DNA from: Rhizobium sp. FY34
GTDB taxonomy: Bacteria > Pseudomonadota > Alphaproteobacteria > Rhizobiales > Rhizobiaceae
DNA length: 64,000 bases
NCBI RefSeq assembly: GCF_005222845.1
Contig: NZ_STFZ01000011.1
Coordinates: 337,996 to 401,995 of the forward strand
Reading direction: 5' to 3'
The notes under the pieces were generated by a model that was not told where the DNA came from, made no database searches, and saw only the letters and a list, made by a program, of their open reading frames with translations. Each line of letters begins with the position of its first letter. Within the stretch, counting starts at the first letter, position 1. The translations under genes were made by a program, and so were the position numbers. Of the stretch, positions 42,613 through 49,006 are shown piece by piece.

Positions 42613-43046
42613 CCCTTGCCTCCTCTCCATCGCCGGTCAAAAACGGACGAACGGCTTACCCGTTCCATTGTAATCATCGGCGGTTAAGAAAGTGCAGCTT
42701 AACGGATGGTCGCAACACGATTATGACGCCACGTATCCGGACCATCTGCAAGGGCGTGCAAAGCTTCGGAACGAGGCAGAACAAAAGACAAACGCAAGGA
42801 AAGGCGAGGCTGACGCTTTCCACAGCTTATCCACAGCCCGATCAAGGTGAGGTACGTGCTGCAAGCCCTTGTCCATCCGTCAACTTTGCCCTGTGATGCG
42901 GCATGTCCTGTGGACAAGGGTCAAACTGGAACAAAGCAGAACAAAGGACAGCGCAACGCAGCATTTCAGCCACATCGCACCACGCTAAAGACGAGATAAT
43001 TTTGTCGCAATCGGCCCGCATACTCTCCCCCAGAGGAGGACGGGTG
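42613..43046. repeat. Intergenic region with DnaA-like boxes and a 23-bp direct repeat
   Basis: This 434-bp gap between two divergent small genes holds a consensus DnaA box TTATCCACA (42828-42836), preceded by TTTCCACAG (42818-42826). A reverse box (CTGTGGACAA, 42909-42918) and a CTTGTCCATC variant near 42866 also occur. Two near-identical copies of GGAACNNNGCAGAACAAARGACA start at 42769 and 42928. Each has GAAC twice, 6 bp apart. The alphaproteobacterial SOS box is GAAC-N7-GAAC, so the spacing is one base short. No gene is seen inside. Confidence 0.55.
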
Positions 43047-43277
43047 ATGGACACGGAACTGACGATGCGGGACCTGACCGGTGACCCGCTGATTGCCATG
43101 ATGATGCGCGCCGATGGCGTTGCGCAACAGGAGCTGACAGGATTGCTGCACCGGGTGGCCCGCCAGGAGGTGGAGCGTCTGCAGACCCGCCTGCGCCAGG
43201 CCCGCGCCGACGAGTTCTATTCGAGGCTCGACACCGCACGGGAGGCGCGAGTGCGCGCAGCAAGGCGGCACAGCTGA
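43047..43277 (+). CDS. Small hypothetical protein (76 residues)
   Basis: No named family is recognised. The ATG at 43047 has GAGGAGGACGGGTG upstream, a strong ribosome site. The product begins MDTELTMRDLTGDPLIAMMM and is mostly helical and basic toward the end (EVERLQTRLRQARADEFYSRL...RAARRHS), possibly forming a coiled coil. The pattern MRDL-GDPLI-MMMRAD is, from memory, seen in other small rhizobial hypothetical proteins, but I cannot confirm this. It converges with the deacetylase gene. Confidence 0.65.
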   Translation: MDTELTMRDLTGDPLIAMMMRADGVAQQELTGLLHRVARQEVERLQTRLRQARADEFYSRLDTAREARVRAARRHS

Positions 43278-43320
43278 TCGGTCAAACCTGAAGACACAAT
43301 CCCTATCACCGGCCATCCCG

Positions 43321-44139
43321 TCAACGGGTTGTCTCGTGATCGCCGATATCCTCGACGTCTGACAGCCGGACGAATTCCACGCCGCGCTGCTTCAGCGCCA
43401 GAAGTGCGCGCGCCACGCCCTCGCCCGCCGCATGGGTTGGCTGGTTGATGTGCGACAGAACCACATCACCATCCTTGGCCGCTGAAATCTGTCGCTCTGT
43501 GGCCACCGCGCCGAGCAGTGAGCCGCCATCGCCATTCACCGAATAGCCGGCAACCCGGTAGCCCATGGCGCGGATCTGGCGAATGGCGGAGAGATCATAT
43601 TTGGCGGTCGAGCCGCGAAACCACTGCGGCGCCTGAAGGCCCGCCGCCCGCATTGCTTCGGCTCCGCCTGCCACTTCGCTCGCCACCGCCTGCGGCGAGC
43701 CGGCTGCGGCAATGCCATAGACAAGCACCGGCGCATCAATGGCCGGCACATGGTTTTCCCCGTGGTTTTCCACCTCGAACAGGTCCGGATGGGCCATGAA
43801 AACGGCAAGCGTTTCCTGATTGCGACGCAGCCAGCGGGCCGTGACGAAAATCGTGGCCGGAATGCGCTCTGCCACCAGAACCGACAGGATTCGCTGGTCC
43901 GCCTGCCCCATGCAGGCATCAAAGGTCAGCGCGATGCGTGGCCGATGCGGATCGCCCGAACCGCGGATCTTCAACTGCGGCTCCACCAGCGCCGGCCGCG
44001 GCGGGGACGCGACGGAGGACGGCAGAACCGGCACGGTCACCGATACCGGCAAAGGAGCAGCTGTGCCCCTTGTCACGCCTTCGGCCTGGGCCACCGTAGC
44101 AAGAGACAGAAGGATCAGGGTGAGACGGAAAACGGACAT
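43321..44139 (-). CDS. Polysaccharide deacetylase (NodB domain), secreted
   Basis: The 272-residue product has a signal peptide (VFRLTLILLSLATVAQAEG, cleavage near residue 19). A NodB-type domain starts near residue 65: RIALTFDACMGQADQRIL (motif 1, Asp), FEVENHGENHVP (degenerate HxxxH metal motif), PQWFRGSTAKYD (motif 3, the usual RPPxG region altered to FRGS) and VVLSHINQP (motif with His). It should remove acetyl groups from a cell-envelope polysaccharide; the exact substrate is unknown. The start may instead be a GTG two codons upstream; neither has a good ribosome site. Confidence 0.85.
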   Translation of the reverse strand: MSVFRLTLILLSLATVAQAEGVTRGTAAPLPVSVTVPVLPSSVASPPRPALVEPQLKIRGSGDPHRPRIALTFDACMGQADQRILSVLVAERIPATIFVTARWLRRNQETLAVFMAHPDLFEVENHGENHVPAIDAPVLVYGIAAAGSPQAVASEVAGGAEAMRAAGLQAPQWFRGSTAKYDLSAIRQIRAMGYRVAGYSVNGDGGSLLGAVATERQISAAKDGDVVLSHINQPTHAAGEGVARALLALKQRGVEFVRLSDVEDIGDHETTR

Positions 44140-44224
44140 GGGCACACGGGAGTAAGGCAGGAATGGCAGGGGAGACGCGAGTATGGAAGCCGCGTTCCTC
44201 TAGCGCACATCCAGCCGCTGCGCC

Positions 44225-44579
44225 ATGGCGGAACTAAGGCGCAAGAGGTTGGCGGGCGTTGTTATCGAGAACCTGGACTGGCGCGCCTTCATCGAGCGAT
44301 ACGATCGGCCGGGGACGCTGTTCTATCTCGATCCGCCCTCCTCGGGCTGCGAGGACGATTACGGCAAGGCCGTCTTCAGCCGGGACGATTTCGCGGAACT
44401 GGCGGCGGTGCTGAGCCGTATTCAAGGAGCATTCATACTGTCGTTGAATGCCGTTCGAGAGGTCTTTGAGACGTTCTCAAAGTTTGAGATAGAAGAGGTT
44501 GATTGCAGCTATTCGATCCATGGCCAGTGGCGGAGCCAAAGACGTAAAGGAGGTCATCATTTTCAGCCGAGCAAAATGA
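44225..44579 (+). pseudogene. DNA adenine methylase (Dam/D12 class), truncated and frameshifted
   Basis: The surviving part matches the C-terminal half of D12-class N6-adenine methylases: GTLFYLDPPSSGCEDDYGKAVFSRDDFAELAAVLSRI, then FILSLNAVREVFETFSKFEIEEVDCSYSI. The N-terminal SAM-binding half is missing. The catalytic DPPY motif reads DPPS. After CSYSI a one-base shift near 44516-44525 moves the true frame, which continues as ASGGAKDVKEVIIFSRAK and stops at 44579. The gene is therefore dead. Such methylases are common in prophages, so this may be the remnant of one at the edge of the accessory island. Confidence 0.85.
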
Positions 44580-44781
44580 GTGGCAACTGTCTTGACCCTC
44601 GACGCGAGATTGCTTCCTCCGCATCGCATCAGAATCGTTTCTTGTCGCGACCTATTCCAACGGGCAGCCCGACTATTCGATGAATGATCGAGATCAGGAG
44701 CGAAACAGCTCTCCTTCATGAGGGGAAGCTTGCAAAGACAAAACCCCGTCTTAGGATTGCAGTTGGTTGTAGGGGACGGTG

Positions 44782-45513
44782 ATGGAAGAACAGACCTGGG
44801 CAAAGGCTTTATTTGAAAGGGCATTTATGGCTATCCAGCATGCGCCAGATGTCGGAGCTTCAATAACGGTCTTCAGAGATGCCTACGATCTGTCGCATGT
44901 GACTTATCACATGGCGCAAACCATTGCGTCGAAGATAGATGCCCCATTTGTAAGAACGACATATCCTGCAACTTGGGTCAGCAGGTATTTACTGCAAGGC
45001 TATTTCAATATCGACCCAGTCTTAATCGAAGGCGTGAATAGAAGCCTGCCATTTTTCTGGAACGAACTCGGAGCAAGTCCGGCGGCGCAGCGAATGTTCG
45101 AAGATGCGGCGAGCCATGGCCTTGGGGCTTCAGGCTATTCGATCCCCATTGTTGACCGATTAGGTCGTCGAGCCCTTGTCTCGCTGAACGCTGACCTCAA
45201 GCAAGAGCACTGGTTGCCCAAAGTTATGGTACACCGGGCTCACTGGCTTGAGATTGCCCATCTTTTGCACTCGCAGGCGCTAATCGAACTGTACGGCGCG
45301 GATGATCCGGCACCACCCCTGGGTCGGCGCGAGCGAGAATGCCTTCATTGGGCAGCGTTAGGCAAAGAGTACAAAGACATTTCCGTCATCCTTGGAATAT
45401 CAGACCACACTGCCAGGGGTTACTTGAAGTCTGCACGCTTCAAACTCGCTTGTGCAAACATCCCTCAAGCCATCGCCAAGGCCATAAAGCTTCGGCTGAT
45501 CAATCCCGTCTGA
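44782..45513 (+). CDS. LuxR-family quorum-sensing regulator
   Basis: This transcription factor should bind an acyl-homoserine lactone and control target promoters. The product is 243 residues. The ligand domain (about 15-170) has the conserved WVSRYLLQGYFNIDPV and FFWNEL (Trp, Tyr, Asp and Pro of the binding pocket) and GASGYSIPI. The C-terminal LuxR helix-turn-helix (about 178-240) reads LGRRERECLHWAALGKEYKDISVILGISDHTARGYLKSA. AGGGGACGGT precedes the ATG; a GTG one codon upstream is also possible. luxI follows 86 bp later. Confidence 0.92.
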   Translation: MEEQTWAKALFERAFMAIQHAPDVGASITVFRDAYDLSHVTYHMAQTIASKIDAPFVRTTYPATWVSRYLLQGYFNIDPVLIEGVNRSLPFFWNELGASPAAQRMFEDAASHGLGASGYSIPIVDRLGRRALVSLNADLKQEHWLPKVMVHRAHWLEIAHLLHSQALIELYGADDPAPPLGRRERECLHWAALGKEYKDISVILGISDHTARGYLKSARFKLACANIPQAIAKAIKLRLINPV

Positions 45514-45564
45514 CCCCTCAAATGGGGCGGCACAGGGGTGGGAATGTCAACTTTGACGACAACT

Positions 45565-45590
45565 CTGCAAGATGCATCCGTATCTTACAG
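45565..45590. promoter_or_regulatory. Inverted repeat upstream of luxI
   Basis: CTGCAAGAT (45565-45573) and ATCTTACAG (45582-45590) are inverted copies with one mismatch, spaced by 8 bp, ending 9 bp before the luxI start. The dyad is longer than a classical lux box (CTG-N10-CAG), so it may be a LuxR site of another type or an mRNA hairpin over the ribosome site. Confidence 0.35.
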
Positions 45591-45599
45591 GGGGAATTC

Positions 45600-46259
45600 A
45601 TGTTCATAACGCTGCAAGCTCATCAATATGCCCGATATCCAGAACTGATGGACCGCATGTTTCGATTGCGCAAGGAGGTGTTCGCGGACCGCCTCGGATG
45701 GTCAGTACCCGTCATCGACGGTTGCGAAAGAGACCGATACGACGACTTCGGACCGTTATACCTGGTGTGGTGCGACGACGAAAAGAAGCGATTGTATGGG
45801 TCCATGCGGCTGATGCCCACGACAGGTCCCACACTACTTTATGACGTTTTTCGCGACACCTTCCCTTCAGACATCGATCTTGTGGCGCCAGGCATCTGGG
45901 AAGGGACGCGCATGTGTATCGACGAGGAGGCGATCGCGATCGATTTTCCAGGGCTCACGCCTCTCGATGCATTTTACCGTCTTCTGGTCGCGCTGTGCGA
46001 ATGCGCGCTCTATCATGGCATCAGCATGATGCTCTCCAACTACGAGCCACCTATGCGCCGTGTCTATCGGAGAGCCGGGGTGGACGTGGATGAACTAGGT
46101 TGTGCCGATGGTTACGGCCGCCTCCCGGTATGCTGCGGACTGTTTGAAGTTTCCGGCCCTGTCTTGCTGAAGATGCGGCATGCGACGCAGATCACCGAAC
46201 CGCTCTATACTGAATTTCCGGTTGCTGGCCGACGCTTGGCGATCAGGGTGGCTGCGTGA
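45600..46259 (+). CDS. Acyl-homoserine lactone synthase, LuxI family
   Basis: The enzyme makes an N-acyl-homoserine lactone from SAM and acyl-ACP. The 219-residue product has the LuxI invariants: MFRLRKEVFADRLGW (Arg, Phe, Trp), DGCERDRYDDFGPLYLV (Glu/Asp pair), YGSMRLMPTTGPTLL (RL-P-TGP), and IWEGTRMCID (E-R). The ATG has GGGGGA upstream. Acyl chain length cannot be told. It lies behind luxR on the same strand and overlaps the next gene by 4 bp (GTGA). Confidence 0.94.
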   Translation: MFITLQAHQYARYPELMDRMFRLRKEVFADRLGWSVPVIDGCERDRYDDFGPLYLVWCDDEKKRLYGSMRLMPTTGPTLLYDVFRDTFPSDIDLVAPGIWEGTRMCIDEEAIAIDFPGLTPLDAFYRLLVALCECALYHGISMMLSNYEPPMRRVYRRAGVDVDELGCADGYGRLPVCCGLFEVSGPVLLKMRHATQITEPLYTEFPVAGRRLAIRVAA

Positions 46260-46498
46260 GCGGGAGCGCGGCAATGACACGGCTACCAATGAGACACATC
46301 CGAAAACTAATCGAGCAGGCCTATCTAACGGCGCTTGAATGCAGAGACGCACAACTACTCTTGCATCTCGGTCTCGCGATGCAGGTGAGTTTCGCGAAGG
46401 AGGTAGCTGAACAGATAAGTAATCTGGGGCGGACCGACGCTGAAATCGAAGAAGGAAAGGTCAGCGAATCGATCGGGCTGGACACTCCCAAGAGCTAG
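46256..46498 (+). CDS. Small protein coupled to luxI (80 residues)
   Basis: No named family is recognised. It begins at a GTG that overlaps the luxI stop (GTGA), so its translation depends on luxI; an internal ATG at 46274 is an alternative. The product is soluble and mostly helical (RHIRKLIEQAYLTALECRDAQLLLHLGLAMQVSFAKEVAEQI). In Rhizobium leguminosarum, cinI is coupled to a small gene, cinS, whose product blocks a repressor. The position is similar, but I cannot claim sequence similarity to CinS. Confidence 0.65.
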   Translation: MSGSAAMTRLPMRHIRKLIEQAYLTALECRDAQLLLHLGLAMQVSFAKEVAEQISNLGRTDAEIEEGKVSESIGLDTPKS

Positions 46499-46616
46499 CT
46501 GGCCGACACCTGAGATATGGGGCGCCGGAGATCAGCTACCACGATTTTGGCACATGGCAACATCGGACTCGTGCCAAGATGCTTGGTCACTTTTGAGGGC
46601 AGGACCGGAAATTCAA

Positions 46617-46652
46617 AATTCCGGATCTTGGTGTCAGAATTCCGGAACTTGG
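46617..46652 (+). repeat. Iteron-like 15-bp direct repeat
   Basis: AATTCCGGATCTTGG (46617-46631) and AATTCCGGAACTTGG (46638-46652) differ by one base and are 21 bp apart, two helix turns. A further CTTGG occurs at 46582 in a CCAAG-ATG-CTTGG dyad, and an inverted CCGGAA at 46605. They precede a replication-initiator-like gene and may be binding sites for it. I see no supported gene in 46499-46852. Confidence 0.5.
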
Positions 46653-46737
46653 CGTTCGGCTACAGTGGCGAACAGCAGGATGCTGGTGGGCCCGGAGGGC
46701 CTGCTGAATTCCAAGAGAATCAGCAGCTTAACCCCGT

Positions 46738-46799
46738 GTGGGACGAAGACCCCATTTTATAAAAATCAATGGCTTAGTAAAGCCGCCGTCCCACTTTTT
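46738..46799 (+). terminator. Structured leader with intrinsic terminator before the winged-helix gene
   Basis: GTGGGACG (46738-46745) pairs perfectly with CGTCCCAC (46787-46794), directly followed by TTTTT. Inside the loop GGCTT-AGTA-AAGCC (46771-46784) forms its own hairpin. This is an intrinsic-terminator layout 54 bp upstream of the start codon of the next gene. It could end a transcript from the luxI side or attenuate the replication-like gene. Confidence 0.6.
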
Positions 46800-46852
46800 C
46801 CGGCCGTTTCCGCCCCTTCTTTCCCGGTCGCGTTGCGCCCAGGGAGGCGCGC

Positions 46853-47299
46853 ATGAGCGGGGCGCGGCCATTTCGGGACGTGAAGCTGCAATGGCTTCAG
46901 CAATTGAGCTGCGACAAGGATTTGAGCGACAACGCGCGATCCGTGGCGCTCTATATCATCACCACGCATTTGAACGGCCACACCGAAAAGGCGTGGCCGT
47001 CCTATCAAACGATTGCCGACGCGACCGGCAAGAGCGTCAAGACCATTCAACGCACCGTCCGTGAACTTGAGGTCAAAGGATGGTTCGAGGTCCAGCGCGG
47101 AAATGGCGTCGGGCACAACACGGAATATCGTCCCTCAGCGGCATCGATTTTACGCGCATCGGAGGCGCGTGAAAAGACGGACAAAGTTGTCACCCTTTAC
47201 CCTGACAAAGGCGGTCAAAATCGTCCGGCAAGGCGGTCAGATCTGTCCGGCGAAGGGGGACAAATATGTCCACCAAACTTAGAGCGTGTCGTCAGTTAG
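46853..47299 (+). pseudogene. Winged-helix replication-initiator-like protein, interrupted by an IS element
   Basis: Residues about 12-110 form a helix-turn-helix_36 type winged helix (VKLQWLQQLSCDKDLSDNARSVALYIITTHLN, AWPSYQTIADATGKSVKTIQRTVRELEVKGWFEVQRG). Such proteins are common beside relaxase and coupling genes in plasmids and mobilizable islands, as DNA replication or regulatory proteins. GGGAGG precedes the ATG. The frame enters the insertion element at 47282 and stops at 47299. Joining across the element (one TA copy kept) restores 24 more codons to a stop at 48263, about 167 residues in all. The DNA-binding part is intact, so some function may remain. Confidence 0.75.
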
Positions 47300-48186
47300 A
47301 CGAGCATTCGTTTTGGATTTACGTTATGCGTGTATTGGTTGATTTCGTTGAACGTCAAACGAGTCTACCCAACGTCGTCATCTTATGATTCTTCGAAGGT
47401 CGGCCTGATTTGGAGCTGACCGATGCGTCGATATGGATTGCGAGACGATCAATGGGAGAGGATCAAGGATTTTCTGCCAGGCCGGGAGGGCCACGTTGGC
47501 GGCACGGCTGCCGATAACAGGCTTTTTGTCGAGGCTGTGCTGTATCGCTACCGCGCGGGCATTCCCTGGCGCGATCTTCCCGAACGGTTCGGCGATTGGA
47601 AAGCCACCCACAAGCGACTGCGCCGGTGGTGTGAAAGCGGCGTTTTCGAAAGGATTTTCAAGGTCTTGTCCGAAGATCGCGACAATGAATACATGATGAT
47701 CGATTCCACCATCGTGCGTGCGCATCAACATAGCGCCGGGGCGCGAAAAAAACGGTACCGATCAGGCCATCGGCAGATCCCGGGGAGGCCTGACGACCAA
47801 AATTCACATGATTGTCGATGCTTTGGGCAATCCTGTCGCCATGTCGCTTACGCCAGGACAGCAATCAGACCTCGGTGAGGCCGAGCCTTTGCTGGAAAAG
47901 GTCGAGCCGGAAGCATTTCTGGCCGACAAGGCCTATGATGCTGATGCACTGATCCAAGCCCTCCAACACCGGAGCATCACGCCTGTCATCCCGTCCAAAG
48001 CCAACCGGCGCGTCCAACGCAAAGCAGACTTCGCACTCTACCGGGAGCGAAACCTCGTCGAGCGATTGTTTTGCAAGCTCAAAGGCTTCAGAGCAATCGC
48101 CACCCGATACGACAAACTCGCAAGCACCTTCCTCGCCGCAATCCAACTCGTCAGCATCGTCTTTTGGCTCAACTGACGACAAGCCC
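47282..48186 (+). mobile_element. IS5-family (IS427-like) insertion sequence, complete
   Basis: The element is 905 bp. Terminal inverted repeats are GAGCGTGTCGTCAGTT (47282-47297) and AACTGACGACAAGCCC (48171-48186), matching at 14 of 16 positions. A TA dinucleotide flanks both ends (47280-47281 and 48187-48188), the 2-bp target duplication typical of this group. It carries two overlapping transposase frames and sits inside the winged-helix gene. Both ends and the frames look intact, which suggests a recent insertion. Confidence 0.88.
47423..48176 (+). CDS. IS5-family DDE transposase made by frameshifting (orfA-orfB)
   Basis: Frame A (47423-47878) begins MRRYGLRDDQWERIKDFLPG and has the first catalytic Asp in YMMIDSTIVRAHQHSAGARKK. 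Frame B (to 48176) carries AIGRSRGGLTTKIHMIVDALG, FLADKAYDADALI (second Asp) and RRVQRKADFALYRERNLVERLFCKLKGF (catalytic Glu region). The frames meet at a run of seven A (47746-47752). Moving from A to B needs a +1 (or -2) shift there, giving the normal family sequence. The DDE enzyme cuts and joins the IS ends. The stop codon lies inside the right inverted repeat. Confidence 0.85.
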
Positions 48187-48199
48187 TAGGATGGAACCA

Positions 48200-48598
48200 C
48201 TATGCGCTGTGGCAACTAATGTATGCGGTTAAAAAAGCGATAGCGCTCGTGAATGCGGAATAGCCTGTCCAAATCCAAACCTCATTACACAGAATACAGG
48301 TATCATCCGTCGGAACTGCGGCGGCCGATAGAGTCCGTGCCTGACGACGTCGCCCTACAGTTATTATGCAGGAGGCAATCAGAAATGCAGAGCCGAGCAA
48401 AAAAAATAAACCCGCTGCAATGAGTATCGCAATAATAGCACTTGCGATCGCAGCACCCGCACCCACAGGACCTCCGACCAACAATCCGAACCCACCGGCA
48501 ATCGCAACGCCCAAAATGTTTCCGAGGAGCAATACGAGTGCTCCTGCGAAGCTGACGCCAATTGCTGTCGCGATACATCTTCTCAATTGAGCATTCAT
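48200..48598 (-). CDS. Gly/Ala-rich membrane protein of unknown function (132 residues)
   Basis: The ATG at 48598 follows GGGGTGAAG. The product has an N-terminal span (IGVSFAGALVLLLGNILGVAIAGG), a glycine-rich stretch (GGPVGAGAAIA), a second long hydrophobic region (IAILIAAGLFFLLGSAFLIASCIITV), a basic loop (GRRRQ) and a short C-terminal hydrophobic segment with cysteines. Base composition is more AT-rich than its neighbours. The pattern recalls bacteriocin-like or holin-like small membrane proteins, but nothing firm supports a function. It lies between the IS and the mob genes, in opposite orientation. Confidence 0.45.
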   Translation of the reverse strand: MNAQLRRCIATAIGVSFAGALVLLLGNILGVAIAGGFGLLVGGPVGAGAAIASAIIAILIAAGLFFLLGSAFLIASCIITVGRRRQARTLSAAAVPTDDTCILCNEVWIWTGYSAFTSAIAFLTAYISCHSA

Positions 48599-48793
48599 GA
48601 ACTTCACCCCAAACCGACATCCCCCAAGTGGCCTGCCGCTTGCCATCAAGATCGCCTGATTTGATCCACTAGACAAGCTTTTTTCGCCCCGAGCGGTGTC
48701 TGCGGTCGTGCAACGCTCGAATGTGGGCGGATCACGCCGCGAACCCGCGTCGTCCGTACCTGGCAACGACGTTCTTCAGCGCGGCGGACAGAC

Positions 48794-49006
48794 TTGTCGT
48801 GCCGCTTTCGTTCAGTTTGGGTCGGGGTCGCGGTCATGCGCATGGAGGTGGCGCTCGAAGGCGGCGGATGGCTGAACACGGCCCAGGTTCAGGGCCAAGT
48901 GTCCGCTATCGACGCAATCACGGTTGCCGCCCGTCTGGTCGCCATCGAGCGGGCGCTATCGGAAACGCTTGAGCAGTTCACGGCCAAGGATGGCGCGCCG
49001 TGCTGA
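48794..49006 (+). CDS. Short mobilization-region protein upstream of the relaxase (possible MobC remnant)
   Basis: The likely translated part starts at an internal ATG (48836 or 48842) and reads MRMEVALEGGGWLNTAQVQGQ, ending 7 bp inside the relaxase gene (RLVAIERALSETLEQFTAKDG). Position and overlap match mobC/mbeC, the relaxosome accessory gene of ColE1-type modules. No ribbon-helix-helix is visible, so it may be a truncated C-terminal part. The origin of transfer should lie just upstream (about 48600-48830), but I could not identify a nick site. Confidence 0.35.
   Translation: MSCRFRSVWVGVAVMRMEVALEGGGWLNTAQVQGQVSAIDAITVAARLVAIERALSETLEQFTAKDGAPC

Noticed and set aside
42769..42950. GAAC pairs as true LexA (SOS) boxes
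   Set aside because: The spacer is 6 bp, not the 7 bp of the alphaproteobacterial consensus, in both copies. Kept only as a repeat of interest.
45565..45590. Classical 20-bp lux box before luxI
   Set aside because: CTG and CAG are 20 bp apart rather than 10; reported only as a dyad.
46517..46856. Two short frames in the region before the winged-helix gene
   Set aside because: They lack ribosome sites and run through iteron-like repeats and the terminator structure.
48646..48879. Minus-strand frame upstream of the relaxase
   Set aside because: It is basic and without family motifs, overlapping the probable transfer-origin region.
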